This document shows, one piece after another, positions 10,581 through 22,650 of a DNA stretch of 64,000 nt. Source of the DNA: Cornus controversa (Eukaryota; Streptophyta; Magnoliopsida; Cornales; Cornaceae). Below the pieces are notes generated by a model. That model saw only the letters and a list, made by a program, of their open reading frames with translations. It was not told the DNA's origin and ran no database searches. Where the stretch lies: the NCBI GenBank assembly GCA_026545225.1, contig CM048852.1, positions 16,468,146 to 16,532,145 on the forward strand. The letters run 5' to 3'. Made by a program: the position numbers and the translations under genes. Position 1 is the stretch's first letter; the number at the start of each line of letters is the position of its first letter.

Positions 10581-13500
10581 TCACGAGTCAAAATACACGG
10601 GATCCGTCAAAGTGACAACATCCACGTATTCGGTGGTGACTTGGTCATCCACACACACTTTTAAGCGCTGCCCGTTTACTTTGAACATCGAGCCATCTTT
10701 CAAGTCCTTCAATTCCACCGCTCCGTGGGGAGCGACGGAATTAACCAAAAATGGACTATCCCAACGGGAGCGAAGTTTTCCAGGAAACAAATGGAGGCGT
10801 GAGTTGTACAACCAAACTTTTTGGCCCGGCGAAAATGTTTTGACTCGAATATTACGATCATGAAAGGCTTTGGACTTTGCCTTGTAGATTTTCGCATTCT
10901 CATACGCGTCATGTCGCAATTCCTCCAATTCATTTAATTGAAGCTTTCGATTAGAACCGGCCTTTTTCATGTCAAAATTGAAGGTCTTGGTGGCCCACAT
11001 AGCTTTATGCTCCAATTCAACCGGAAGGTGGCACGCTTTGCCATAAACTAACCGATAAGGTGACATTCTGATGGGAGTTTTATATGCGGTTCGGTATGCC
11101 CATAATGCATCATTTAGTCGCAATGACCAATCCTTCCGGTCGGGCCGAACAGTTTTCTGAAGAATGTTCTTAATCTCCCTATTGGATACTTCTACTTGGC
11201 CACTAGTTTGAGGATGGTAGGGGGTGGCTACTTTGTGCGTGACGGAGTATTTGAGAAGCAAGGTTCGAAGGAACCGATTACAGAAATGCTTACCTCCGTC
11301 ACTGATGATGGCCCGAGGCGTACCAAACCGGCTAAAAATGTTAGCTTGAATGAATTTAACCACGACTGCGTGATCGTTGGTTTTGGTAGCAACGGCTTCT
11401 ATCCACTTAGATACGTAGTCCACCGCCACAAGTATGTACTCATGGCCAGTAGAGGGTGGAAATGGTCCCATGAAGTCAATGCCCCACACATCAAATATTT
11501 CAATGACAAGAATAGGGTTAAGAGGCATCATGTCCTTCCGAGACATCGCGCCAAGGTGCTGACATCGCTCACACGAGCGGCAGAATGAATATGCATCCCG
11601 ATGAAGTGTCGGCCAGAAAAATCCGCTTTGAAGAATTTTTGCTGCTGTTTTCTTAGCACTAAAGTGTCCCCCACAAGCGAGTGTATGACAAAATTTAAGA
11701 ATGCTTTGGAATTCACTGTTGGGTACACACTTACGAATTATTTGATCGGGGCAGTATTTGAACAATTGAGGATCGTCCCAATAATATGATCGGGATTGGG
11801 AGAGAAAACGATCCTTCTCTTGTTTGGTCCAAGAAGATGGTATTTTACCGGTTGCCAAGTAATTAACCACATCCGCATACCAAGGGATACTCTCTTGAGA
11901 GATGACAAAGAGTTGTTCATCCGGGAAGGATTCACAAACTGGAATGGAATTATGAAGGGATTCAACAAGAATTCTAGAAAGGTGGTCAGCTACCACATTT
12001 TCTGTTCCCTTTTTGTCTCTAATCTCAAAATTGAACTCTTGCAACAAGAGTATCCATCGGATCAACCTAGGCTTGGTGTCCTTTTTTGCCAAAAGATGCC
12101 GGAGGGCAGCATGGTCCGAATAGACAATGACCTTTGAACCTAATAAATAAGCTCGAAATTTGTCTAATGCAAATACTACCGCAAGCAATTCCTTTTCCGT
12201 TGTGGTATAATTGATTTGAGCCTCGGAAAGGGTTTTACTTGCGTAATAGATGACATGTGGCAGTTTGTCTACTCGTTGCCCTAAGACCGCACCCATGGCA
12301 TAGTCGGATGCATCACACATAATCTCAAATGGGAGAGCCCAATTTGGAGGGATTAGAATTGGAGCGGTTGTAAGCATGGCGCGGAGTTTTTCAAAAGCGT
12401 CAAGGCACGCTTCATCAAAGGTAAAGCAAGACTCTTTTTCAAGAAGGCGACACAAAGGCCGAGAGATCTTGCTAAAGTCTTTGATGAAACGGCGATAAAA
12501 GCCCGCATGCCCAAGGAATGAACGAATCTCTCTCACCGTGGATGGTGGAGGAAGTTTGGAAATGAGCTCAACCTTGGCTTTATCAACCTCTATTCCTCGC
12601 TTAGACACAATATGCCCTAGGACAATACCCTCTTGAACCATAAAATGACTCTTTTCCCAACTAAGAATTAGGTTGGTTTCTTGACATCGTTTGAGAACAC
12701 AAGCTAGATTTTGGAGGCATGATTCATATGAAGGCCCAAAAACGGAAAAATCATCCATGAACACTTCTAAGAATTTTTCCACCATGTCCGAGAAGATAGA
12801 CATCATACACCGTTGAAAAGTTGCCGGTGCATTGCACAACCCAAAGGGCATGCGTCTATAAGCAAATGTGTCGAAGGGACATGTAAAGGTGGTTTTCTCT
12901 TGGTCCCTCGGGTCTATAGCAACCTGATTATAGCCGGAATATCCATCCAAAAAGCAATAAAAGCTTTGCCCGGCCAATCTCTCCAATATTTGATCAATGA
13001 ATGGGAGGGGGAAGTGATCTTTCCGAGTGGCTGAATTTAATTTCCTATAATCAATGCACACTCTCCATCCTGTGGTGGTGCGTTGGGGAACTAATTCACC
13101 CTTATCATTAGGTTGCACCGTAATACCAGACTTCTTTGGAACCACTTGAGTGGGACTAACCCACTTGCTATCAGAGATGGGGTATATGATCCCCGCATCT
13201 AGTAACTTCACCACCTCCTTCATTACAACGTCCTTCATGTTTGGATTCAATCGACGTTGTGCCTCCCTTGAGGTCTTTGCATCCTCTTCCAAGTGTATGC
13301 GATGCATACAAATAGAAGGGTCTATTCCCTTAAGATCTACCACACTCCATCCTATTGCTTCTTTGTGCTCTTTGAGCACCTTTATGAGTTCCAATTCTTG
13401 ATCATTTGTGAGATTGGAAGCAATAATGACTGGAAGGGTCTCATTTGGGCCCAAGAAAACATACTTGAGTGTAGCTGGAAGAGGCTTGAGCTCAAGTTGT

Positions 13501-14423
13501 GGTGGGGAAATTAAAGAAGGAGTTTGGGGAGTTTTGGACAAAGGGGGCAAGGGTTCTCTCGGAACTCTCCACTTAGGCAAATCCATGACAGTATTAACAT
13601 CGAGCATGGAATTGACTTCACATATGGATTGCTCAATGTCAAAATCATCATAGTTAAAATGATTTAGGCATGCCTCTAAAGGGTCCGTGGAAAGAATAGA
13701 AGGAAGTGCTTCTTGAACAAGGTCGTCCACAACATCGACACAAAAGCACTCACTTTCATCGTCGGGTGTGTGGTGGGAAGCATTGAAGATGTTCAAGTGG
13801 ACTTTCATATTCCCAAAAGAGATGTCCATCACTCCAGTACGGCAATTAACGCAAGCGTTTGCCGTGGCCAAGAATGGATGACCTAGAATGATAGGGATAT
13901 GGTGATTCGGATTTTGAACTGGTTCCGTGTCAAGGACTATGAAGTCCACCGGAAAATAGAATTTGTCCACTTGAATGATGACATCCTCAATGATGCCACG
14001 TGGTTGCTTCACCGAACGGTCGGCAAGTTGCAACACAACCGTGGTATGCTTAAGTTCCCCCAAACCTAGTTGTTGGTAAACTGAGAATGGAAGCAAATTG
14101 ACACTAGCCCCTAGATCAAGAAGTGCTTTTTCAAAAGATTGATTTCCGATGGTGCACGAAATGGTCGGAGCACCCGGATCTTTGAATTTAGGAGGGGCTT
14201 GGTGTTGAAAAATGGAGCTTATGTGCTCAGTTAAGAGGACTTTCTTAGGAACTTTATTCCTAGATTTGCGCTTTTGAGTGCATAAGTCCTTCAAGAATTT
14301 CGCATAGGAGGGAATTTGTCGAATAGCATCAAGGAGAGGGAGATTGATCTTTACTTGTTTGAAGATCTCCATCATGTCTTGGATTTTCTCTCCTTGCTTC
14401 CCGAAATGAGAAGGTTCCTTCAA
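10581..14423 (-). CDS. pol: Athila pol of element A: protease, RT, RNase H, integrase (1,280 codons open)
   Basis: A single long open frame. The protease has the Athila-type DLGAS loop at residues 103-107. RT shows [10 protein letters not shown] near 491-500 and the catalytic FMDDF at 555-559. RNase H shows [14 protein letters not shown] from 703, TEKELLAVV near 742 and [11 protein letters not shown] near 768. Integrase has a zinc-binding H-H-C-C region at about 913-955 and the core acids D983 (GIDFMG), D1042 (ISDGG) and E1078 (QVEVSNRE), a DD35E arrangement. All catalytic residues looked for are present. The C-terminus ends [10 protein letters not shown], shared with B. Gag lies just upstream on the same strand. 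Confidence 0.93.
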   Translation of the reverse strand: MKEPSHFGKQGEKIQDMMEIFKQVKINLPLLDAIRQIPSYAKFLKDLCTQKRKSRNKVPKKVLLTEHISSIFQHQAPPKFKDPGAPTISCTIGNQSFEKALLDLGASVNLLPFSVYQQLGLGELKHTTVVLQLADRSVKQPRGIIEDVIIQVDKFYFPVDFIVLDTEPVQNPNHHIPIILGHPFLATANACVNCRTGVMDISFGNMKVHLNIFNASHHTPDDESECFCVDVVDDLVQEALPSILSTDPLEACLNHFNYDDFDIEQSICEVNSMLDVNTVMDLPKWRVPREPLPPLSKTPQTPSLISPPQLELKPLPATLKYVFLGPNETLPVIIASNLTNDQELELIKVLKEHKEAIGWSVVDLKGIDPSICMHRIHLEEDAKTSREAQRRLNPNMKDVVMKEVVKLLDAGIIYPISDSKWVSPTQVVPKKSGITVQPNDKGELVPQRTTTGWRVCIDYRKLNSATRKDHFPLPFIDQILERLAGQSFYCFLDGYSGYNQVAIDPRDQEKTTFTCPFDTFAYRRMPFGLCNAPATFQRCMMSIFSDMVEKFLEVFMDDFSVFGPSYESCLQNLACVLKRCQETNLILSWEKSHFMVQEGIVLGHIVSKRGIEVDKAKVELISKLPPPSTVREIRSFLGHAGFYRRFIKDFSKISRPLCRLLEKESCFTFDEACLDAFEKLRAMLTTAPILIPPNWALPFEIMCDASDYAMGAVLGQRVDKLPHVIYYASKTLSEAQINYTTTEKELLAVVFALDKFRAYLLGSKVIVYSDHAALRHLLAKKDTKPRLIRWILLLQEFNFEIRDKKGTENVVADHLSRILVESLHNSIPVCESFPDEQLFVISQESIPWYADVVNYLATGKIPSSWTKQEKDRFLSQSRSYYWDDPQLFKYCPDQIIRKCVPNSEFQSILKFCHTLACGGHFSAKKTAAKILQSGFFWPTLHRDAYSFCRSCERCQHLGAMSRKDMMPLNPILVIEIFDVWGIDFMGPFPPSTGHEYILVAVDYVSKWIEAVATKTNDHAVVVKFIQANIFSRFGTPRAIISDGGKHFCNRFLRTLLLKYSVTHKVATPYHPQTSGQVEVSNREIKNILQKTVRPDRKDWSLRLNDALWAYRTAYKTPIRMSPYRLVYGKACHLPVELEHKAMWATKTFNFDMKKAGSNRKLQLNELEELRHDAYENAKIYKAKSKAFHDRNIRVKTFSPGQKVWLYNSRLHLFPGKLRSRWDSPFLVNSVAPHGAVELKDLKDGSMFKVNGQRLKVCVDDQVTTEYVDVVTLTDPVYFDS

Positions 14424-16198
14424 TCATTGAGGAAAAGGAACCGGAGGTTCATAAGAGGTGTCAAGATTTGGAATTGATGATGACACAACTTCACTTGCCT
14501 TTCCTTTTGGATTAAAAGGGGTATTTTGCAAATTTGGATTTGACGGAAACAATTTTGGATTTAATTGGGATTCTTTTGGATTTTTAGGTTGCTCTTGTAA
14601 TTCCTTTCTCTCTTCCTCTCCTACCTTGGAGTTAATGGTTTTACCACTCCTCAAGGTTGTGATTGATTGAACTTGCTCTGGAGGAGCACTACAATTTGAA
14701 GATGATGGATCTTCAATCAAATGGACACCTTTGGGATTCGCCACTGGTTGACTCGGCAACTTACCTTCCTCCCTTCTATTTGAGGCATTAGCTAGTTGCC
14801 CGATTTGAGCTTCTAACCTAGCCATAGATTGAGCGTTGGCTTCAAGCTTAGCGATTGATTGAGAGTGAGTTTGCAATAAGCGGGTGTTGGCCTCAAGATT
14901 GCTTATCACTCGTTCTTCAAAGCTTTGGCTTCTTAGAGGAGGTGGTGGTTGTTGGTAATTTGATCTTTGATTGTAAGGTTGAGGGTTTGGCCTATAATGA
15001 GGCTGTTGAGATTGGGAATTAAAAGAACTTTGCCCTTGGAAAGAGGGACTTGATTCTTGATTCTTCCATGAAAAAGCCGGATGGTTCTTGTAACCAGGAT
15101 TGTACGTGTTCGAATATGGATCATTCATTTGTTTAGCGTACAAGGCATTTGCTTGCTCTTGAGCATAATCGGGGGATTGCCCGGCAATAGGACAATCTCG
15201 CACAAAATGCGAAGTGCTATAGCAAAACGAACACCCCTCCTGATTTTGGACAGATTGGTTAGGAATAGGCAGCCCATTTTTTATGATTAAATCCATTTTT
15301 CAGGACAAGGCTTCTACTTGCATGGCTACCTCATCTTCCCGTGAAATCTCATGCACTCCTCTACAAGGTTGGGTGGCCTTCCCTTTCCTAGTGGAGGAGC
15401 GTTGAGCTGAATTGTTGCTTAGGGTTTGAAAAAGTTTCCATGCCTCATCGGGGCTTTTCAAAAGGTACCCACCCCCACACGCGGAGTCTATCATTTGTCT
15501 ATGTTGCTCACTCACCCCATCATAAAAACTTTGCACTAGCTGCCATTTTGGGACAGCATGATGCGGACAAGATTTTAAAAGATCTTTTAACCTCTCCCAC
15601 GTCTCATGGAATTGTTCTTGGTCAATTTGGGTGAATCCGGTGATTGCTCGCCGAATATCACTTGTCTTACCCATTGGGAAGTATTTTTTTAAGAACTCTA
15701 TTTGCATTTCCGCCCAAGAATGGATTGAGTTGGGTTCTAAGGAATTGAACCAACTTCTAGCCTTATCTTTTAGGGAAAATGGAAACATACGTAGCTTTAG
15801 ATCATCCTCCGTAAAGTGTGGTACACGAATGGTGGAACACACGGAAAAGAAGTAATCTAAGTGCCGGTATGGATCCTCATTAGGAAGACCGTGAAAGCTG
15901 TTAAGAAGGTTGAGGGTGGAGGACTTTATTTCAAATTGATTTGCCGCTACATCTGGAAATTGAATACACGAAGGTACTTCAAATGTAGTCGGAAGGTAAA
16001 AGTCCATAAGCAACTCTCCTTGAGGAGGTGGTTATGATTAAAAGGAGGTAGACCGGGAGGTTGTCTCTCATTTGGTTCCATGTTTTCAGTTCTAGGCAAA
16101 ATAGGGTCCCTAGAGGTTCCTCTACGTTGTCTAAGTGTTCGTTCAAGTTCACTATTACAAGGAAGCAAAGGAAGTGACAATGACCGTCTACCTAGCAT
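14424..16198 (-). pseudogene. gag: gag of element A
   Basis: Gag begins MLGRRSLSLPLLPC, as in B, and has the retrotransposon gag domain with FHGLPNEDPYRHLDYFFSVC, KARSWFNSL and FLKKYFPMGKT. A CCHC zinc knuckle, CSFCYSTSHFVRDC (C-x2-C-x4-H-x4-C), lies near 15233-15192. It is followed by a glutamine/proline/asparagine-rich linker and a predicted coiled coil (LEANTRLLQTHSQSIAKLEANAQSMARLEAQIGQL). It would form the particle shell and bind RNA. A few breaks in an otherwise well-kept sequence. Confidence 0.88.
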
Positions 16199-16460
16199 GC
16201 ATTAACAATTGAACAGCACCTCTACACACAAAGTAACAATAATATATACAAAAGAATGTGAATGATTCAAACCACCAATTTTTGAAGTTATACTCACAAA
16301 GGGTTCCAATTTGAATTCTTCTAGATGCCCGCAATGTGGTATACCTAAAATCAAGAAGTTTGAGATATAAGAACAAGATATATACAAAAAGAATGAAAGA
16401 ATTTCTAGCCTAATAATTAAACCAGATTTAATCTTCCAATGGCGACAATTAAACCGTAGT

Positions 16461-16477
16461 CCCTGGCAACGGCGCCA
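16461..16477 (-). other. tRNA-Asp primer binding site of element A
   Basis: On the - strand TGGCGCCGTTGCC begins seven bases inside the 5' LTR. It is complementary to the 3' end of plant tRNA-Asp (ending GGCAACGGCGCCA), the usual Athila primer. Minus-strand cDNA synthesis would start here. Confidence 0.88.
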
Positions 16478-16483
16478 AAATTT

Positions 16484-17901
16484 TGATGTGGTCGGAACTA
16501 AATTATATTGTAAGCTTAATTTTGCCCTTTTTATCAAAATATAATTTAACCACTCGCAAGAGCACGAATCTTTGTAGATAAGGTTCTATATAGAGGGTAT
16601 CGATCCCACGAGGACTAGTCGTTAATTGTCATAAAGAAAGATTAATTCTACTTTAATTCTAAAAACAGGTTTTTGGTTTTGTGTTTAAAACTATTGCGTA
16701 AATGAAATGACGATAAAATTAAAGAGTAAAGTTGGGAGAGAGAACTAGGGTTGGTTTCCACCACTAGCCATTCACATGTTCATAAGTGTAGCAAGCATGG
16801 GATTCATTAATTAAATGCCTAACAATGTCATTAGGCTTGTGACCTCAATGACATATCAAAAGATCAATGTGTGTGCTAACCTATCATAATCCATCTTCAA
16901 CAAGCATAGCTCTTCAACCTAACTAACTACCTAATTACTCTACTCTCTACGTAAACACTACATGCATCCAAACTACCTTGTCTTGGCATGGTCTATACAA
17001 ACTAGCATCACACATTCATTTAAACACCATTATCTAGCCATCATTTGCACTTCTTGTGGAATATGCAAATGTTGTGCATTCAAGTGACAAAACCTACTCT
17101 AAGACAAGAATAAATTCCATATCAAATGAATATATATAAGAAATGTATTTGTGTACATAATCACTAGGCTAAATAATCAACATTTAATTACAAATCCCCA
17201 AGAGCTACAAAGATGAACAAGTTTACATGGCTAGGGGTTGAAACCAACACCCTAGTAGAAGAGTTAGTTGCTCATGGTTGCCTTGCACCCTTCCATTGAT
17301 GAAGAGAATGAAGCTTCTTGGTCTGGTTCAGCTTTTCTCTTCCTCTCCCGAAGGTCTCTCTTCAAGTCTTCTGATGTGTATGTTGAGAGATATGAGATAT
17401 GTGGCTTTTGGTGCTTTTTGTATGCTTTTTGGCTCCTTTGGGCCCACCATATATATATATATATCATTATATATATCTCTTGTATCAAGAAGGCCCCCAA
17501 AAGTCTTGTTCAAGTCAGACAATCCCCCTAAGTCGTGCAAAAAGGGGGATTTTGTTGCAAGTGGGAGAGCAGGTGAGCAAGTGGCCAAGTGGGCTCTGCA
17601 GCATTTCGATTGATCGAAATTGCATTTCGATTGATCGAGATTTCGATCAATCGAAATGAGATTTCGATCAATCGAAATCTCGATTGATCGAAATCCACAT
17701 CTCGATTGATCGAGATGCCTTGGCAACATTTTCTGATTTCATCTCTTGACTGTAGAAAGCTTCCAACTTTGCTCCATTTACTCCAATACCTGCAAAACAT
17801 CAAAAACACAAAAATACCGTAAACATATCTCGGTAAACGCAAAAACGGAACTAACATATGCAATAAAGATGGTTCAAATGCATAGAATTGAACACTTATC
17901 A
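16484..17901 (-). repeat. 5' LTR of element A
   Basis: 1,418 bp, same length as the left LTR and differing at only about three positions by eye. U3 repeat cluster at about 17605-17717, TA tract at 17451-17482. The right end abuts CCACA (17902-17906). It faces the left LTR of B head-to-head across about 1.2 kb of Tat sequence. Confidence 0.95.
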
Positions 17902-19076
17902 CCACAGATGCAACCATGGTATGTTTTGCAAATAAAAATTTCTTTAGAAAGATTATATGTTTAAAGCTAGCCATATCAGAATCCAGAATTTAAACTTGGG
18001 CAATACAGCCTCACCGTATTTAAGGAAAGGAGTACACCTTTCTTATAATTGGCCTATAACTTAATGAGAGTCATATTTTAGTTGGTCATTAAAGAAGGAT
18101 AACATATGGGCGTAATCCCACACCAGATAAAAGTCCTTTTCTTCTGCCATATACATGGTACAGCGCAGAAAAGGATGCACCGTAACATGCCCATGCCCGC
18201 TTTTGTACTAACAATAATGACCAACGCTCTAAAAAAAATAAGTTATAGGCCCAAATCAAGCTAAAGTCTTAAATAATCGATTGCTTATTGAAGCTAAGGT
18301 CTGAATGACCAATCGCTTATTAAAGAAAAGAGGTCATAGGCCCAATCAAGCTAAGCTCATAAACGACCGATCACTTATCAAAACTAAAGACTGAACGACC
18401 GATCACTTATCTAAAAAATAAGCTATAAGTCCAAATCAAGCTAAGGTCTTAAATGATCTATCGCTTATTAAAGAAAAGAGGTCATAGGCCTAAATCAAGC
18501 TTAGGTCTTAAACGACTGATCTCTTATTGAAGCTAACGTCTAAATGATTGATCGATTATTAAAAAAAAGAGGCCATAGTTCCAAATCAGGCTAAGGTCTT
18601 AAAAGATCGATCGCTTATTAAAGCTAAGGTTTGAACGACCGATCGTTTATTGAAGCTAAGGTCTGAATGATAGATCGCTTATTAAAGAAAAGAGGCCATA
18701 GGCCCAAATCAAGCTAAGGTCTTAAACGACCTATCGCTTATTGAAGCCAAGGTCTTAAATAATTGATCGCTTATTGAAGCTAAGGTTTGAATGACCGATC
18801 GCTTATTAAAAAAAAGAGGTCATAGGCCCAAATCAAGCTAAGGTCTTAAACGACCGATCGCTTATTAAATAAAAGAGGTCATAATCCCAAATCAAGCTAA
18901 GATCTTAAATGACCGATCGCTCATTGAAGCTAAGGTCTTCACGACTGATCGCTTATTGAAGCTAAGGTCTAAACGATCGATCTCTTATTGAAGCTAATGT
19001 CTAAATGACCAATCACTTATTAAAGAAAGAGGCCATAAACCCAAATCAAGCTAAGGTCTTAAACGACCAATCTCTT
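17902..19076 (+). mobile_element. Tat element, segment 2 (3' UTR)
   Basis: This continues the old Tat element between A and B. The first part (17907 to about 18229) is non-coding and follows on from 4953. The rest is the tandem-repeat array. CTCTT at 19072-19076 is the left target duplication of B; its partner at 51607-51611 is followed by more of the same array, which confirms the join. Confidence 0.85.
18230..19076 (+). repeat. tandem repeat array in the Tat 3' UTR
   Basis: Two interleaved units. A short unit of about 32 bp contains AAGCTAAGGTCTGAA and GACCGATCGCTTATT. A longer unit of about 59 bp has the same core preceded by AAAGAAAAGAGGCCATAGGC. Copies vary by several bases each. The array was split by B and resumes at 51607-51702. 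Tandem repeats in the 3' UTR are known for Tat/Ogre elements. Confidence 0.88.
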
Positions 19077-20459
19077 TGATAAGTGTTCAATTCTATACAT
19101 TTGAACCCTCTTTATTGCATACGTTAGTCTCGTTTCTACGTTTACCAAGATATGTTTATGGTATTTTTGTGTTTTTGATGTATTGCATGTCTTGTAGTAA
19201 AAGGAGCAAAGTTTGAGGCCATTTGCAGCTGAAGAGGAAAGTTCAGAATTAAAGCTAAGGCATCTCGATCAATCGAGATGTTGATCTCAATCAATCGAGA
19301 TCTCGAATGATCAAGACTTGATTTCGATTGATCGAGATTCTGCAGAGCCACTTGCCCACTTGCTCACCTGCTCTCCCACTTGCAACAAAATCCCCCTTTT
19401 TGCATGACTTAGAGGGATTGTCTGACTTGAACAAGACCTTTGGGGACCTTCTTGATATAGTGGGTATATATATTGATATATATATATATATATTTATGGT
19501 GGGCCCCCAAGGTTGAAAAAGAGGCCATAAAGCACAAAAAGAAGCCATTCTCACATATCTCTCATACACATCAGAATACACATAGAGAGACATTCGGGAG
19601 AGAGGAAGAAGGAGCTGAACCAGACCAAGAAGCTTTATTTTCTCCATTAATGGAAGAGTGCAAGGCATCCATGAGCAACTAACTTCTCTACTAGGGTGTT
19701 GTTGAAGCCCCTAGCCATGTAAACTTGTTCATTGTTGTAGCATTTTGGGATTTGTAATTAAATGTTGATTATCTAGTCTAGTGACAATGTACACTTATAC
19801 ATTTCTTATATATATTCATTTGATGTGGAGTTTATTCTTGTCTTAGAGTAGAATCTATCTTGTGAATGCACAACATTTGTTTCTTCCACAAGAAGGGCAA
19901 ATGATGGTAGGTAATGGTGTTAAATGAATGTGTAGTGCTTGCTTGTATAAACCATGCCAAGAGAAGGTAGTTTGGATGCATTTAGTTTTAGGTTCACTTA
20001 GAGAGTAGGGTAGTTAGTTAGGTTGAAGAACTATGCTTGGTGAAGATGGATTATGATAGGTTTGCACAGACATTAATCTTTTGATATGTCATTGAGGTCA
20101 CAAGCCTAATGACATTGTTAGGCATTTAATTTATGAATCCCAAGCTTGCTACACTTATGAACATGTGAATGGCTAGTGGTGGAAACCACCCCTAGTTCTC
20201 TCTCCCAACTTTTAACTCTTTAAATTTATTATTTTTACATTCATGCAATAGTTTTATAAACAAAAACCCAAAACCTTGTTTTTAGAATTAAAGTGCAATT
20301 AATCTTTCTTTAAGACAATTACGACTAGTCCTCGTGGGATCGATACCCTCTATATAGAACCGTATCTACAAAGATTCGTGCTCTTGCGAGTGGTTAAATT
20401 ATATTTTGATAAAAGGGGCAAAAATAAGCTTACAATATAATTCAAGTTTAGCCACATCA
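19077..20459 (+). repeat. 5' LTR of element B
   Basis: Begins TGATAAGTGTTC and ends AGCCACATCA, 1,383 bp. U3 repeats (TCGATCAATCGA type) at 19263-19340. The TATA-rich tract at 19464-19496 is the likely core promoter. It has fewer U3 repeat units than the 3' LTR copy (27675-27792). Confidence 0.93.
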
Positions 20460-20465
20460 AAATTT

Positions 20466-20482
20466 TGGCGCCGTTGCCGGGG
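20466..20482 (+). other. tRNA-Asp primer binding site of element B
   Basis: TGGCGCCGTTGCCGGGG, fully complementary to the tRNA-Asp 3' end, begins seven bases after the LTR. The leader 20483-20746 that follows shows no other feature. Confidence 0.88.
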
Positions 20483-20746
20483 ACTACGGTTTAATTGTCG
20501 CCATTGAAAGATTAAATTTGGTTTAATTCTTATGCTAGAAATTCTTTCATTCTTTTTGTATATATCTTGTTCTTATTTCTCAAATTGCTTGATTTTAGGT
20601 ATACCACAAAGCGGGCATCTTAAAGGATCAAAGTTGGAACCCTTTGTGAGTATAAAGTATAAAATTAGTGGGTTTGAGTACATTCAAATTTTTTTTATAT
20701 ATTATTGTTTATTTTGCGTATTGAGGTGTTGTTCTACTATTAATGC

Positions 20747-22650
20747 ATGCTAGGTAGACGGTCTTTGTCACTTCCGTTGCTTCCTTGTAATATTGAACTT
20801 GAAAGGAAACTTAGACAACGTAGAGGAACCTGTAGGGACCCTATATTGCCTAGGACTGAAAACATGGAATCACATGAGAGACAACCTCCCGGACTACCTC
20901 CTTTTAATCATGAACAACAACCTCCACCTCCTCCTCCTCAAGGAGAGTTGCTTATGGACTTTTATCTTCCGACTACATTTGAAGTACCTTCATGTATTCA
21001 ATTTCCGGATTTAGCGGTAACTCTATTCAAAATAAAGTCCTCCACCATCAATCTTCTTAATAGCTTCCATGGTCTCCCTAATGAGGATCCATACCGGCAT
21101 TTAGATTATTTCCTTTCAGTGTGTTCCACTATTAGGGTACCACACTTTACGGAGGATGATCTAAAGCTGCGTATGTTTCTATTCTCCCTAAAAGATAAAG
21201 CTAGAAGTTGGTTCAATTCCTTAGAACCTAACTCAATCCATTCTTGGGCGGAGATGCAAATAGAGTTCTTAAAAAAATACTTCCCAATGGGAAAGACAAG
21301 TGATATTCGGCGAGCAATCACCGGATTCACCCAAATTGATCAACAATAATTTCATGAGACGTGGGAGAGATTAAAAGATATTCTTAAATCTTGTCCGCAT
21401 CATGCAGTCCCAAAATGGCAGCTAGTGCAAAGTTTTTACGATGGGGTGAGTGAGAAACATAGGCAAATGATAGATTCCGCTTGTAGAGGTGGATACCTTT
21501 TGAAAAGCCCCGATGAGGCATGAAAACTTTTTCAAACCCAAAGCAATAATTCAGCTCAACGCTCCTCCACTAGAAAAGGGAAATCCACCCAACCTTGTAG
21601 AGGAGTGCATGAGATTTCAAGGGTAGATGAGGTTGCCATGCAAGTAGAAGCCTTATCCTGAAAAATGGACCTAATCATGAAAAATGGGCTGCCTACTCCA
21701 ATCCAACCTGTTCAAAATCAGGAAGTGTGTTCGTTTTGCTATAGCACTTCACATTTTGTGCGAGATTGTCCTATTGCCGGTCAATCTCCCGATTATGCTC
21801 AAGAGCAAGCGAATGCTTTGTACTCTAAATAGATGAATGATCCATATTCAAATACCTATAATCCTGGTTACAAGAATCATCCAGCTTTTTCATGGAAACC
21901 TCAAGAATCAAGTCCCTCTTTCCAAGGGCAAAATTCCTTTAATTCTCAATATCAACAGCCTCAATATAGGCCAAATCCTCAACCTTACCATCAAAGATCC
22001 AATTACCAACAACCACCACCTCCTCCGAGAAGCCAAGACTTTGAAGAAAGAGTGATAAGCAATCGCAATCTTGAGGCTAATACCCGCTTATTGCAAACTC
22101 ACTCGCAATCAATCTCTAAGCTTGAAGCTAATGCTCAATCTATGGCTAGGTTAGAAGCTCAAATCGGGCAACTAGCTAATGCATTGAATAGAAGAGAGGA
22201 AGGTAAGTTGCCAAGTCAACCGGTGGCAAACCCTAAGGGTGTTCATGTGATTGAGGATCCATCATCGTCATCTCGTAATGCTCCTCCGGAGCAAGTTCAA
22301 TCAATTCCAAGGTTGGGGAAGAAAAAGAAAAGGAATTCAATGAGAAATCCAAATATCCAAAAGAATCCCAATTAAATCCAAAAGTGTTTCCTTTAAATCC
22401 AAATGTGACCAAAATCCCATAAATTCCAAAAGGGAAGGCAAGTGAAGTTGTGTCGTCATCAAGTCCAAATCTTGACACCTCTTTTGAACCTCCAGTTCCT
22501 CTTCCTCAAAGATTGAAGGAACCTTCTCATTTTGGGAAGCAAGGAGAGAAAATTCAAGACATTATGGAGATCTTCAAACAAGTAAAGATCAATCTCCCTC
22601 TCCTTGATGCAATCCGGTAAATTCCCTCCTATGCTAAATTCCTGAAGGAC
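20747..22650 (+). pseudogene. gag: gag of element B
   Basis: Starts MLGRRSLSLPLLPC. The gag domain (FHGLPNEDPYRHLDYFLSVC to the KKYFPMGKTSDIRRAITGF block) is well kept. A CCHC knuckle (CSFCYSTSHFVRDC) follows near 21730-21775, then a Q/N/P-rich linker and a coiled coil (LEANTRLLQTHSQSISKLEANAQ). Close to the gag of A. Several breaks. Confidence 0.85.

Larger units (their letters stand above)
4959..17901 (-). mobile_element. Athila-lineage LTR retrotransposon A (family 1), young and nearly whole
   Basis: This 12,943-bp element is on the - strand, bounded by two 1,418-bp LTRs that start TG and end CA. It is flanked by a perfect 5-bp duplication, CCACA, at 4954-4958 and 17902-17906. In element order the parts are: 5' LTR, tRNA-Asp primer site, gag, protease-RT-RNase H-integrase, spacer with palindromic repeats, env-like gene, long 3' UTR, polypurine tract and 3' LTR. 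Athila is assigned from the tRNA-Asp primer, the DLGAS protease loop, pol wording and the extra gene after pol. By eye the LTRs differ at about three positions, suggesting insertion around 0.1 My ago at a grass-like rate, older in a slow-evolving tree. The gag and env regions carry a few breaks; pol is open throughout. Confidence 0.95.

Noticed and set aside
11196-11588. Short + strand frames inside pol of A, and similar frames opposite gag and integrase in C and E
   Set aside because: They are antisense shadows of conserved pol and gag sequence.
18230-19076. Regular short repeats that might suggest a CRISPR array
   Set aside because: Units vary, the intervening sequence is itself repeated, and the setting is a plant retrotransposon UTR.
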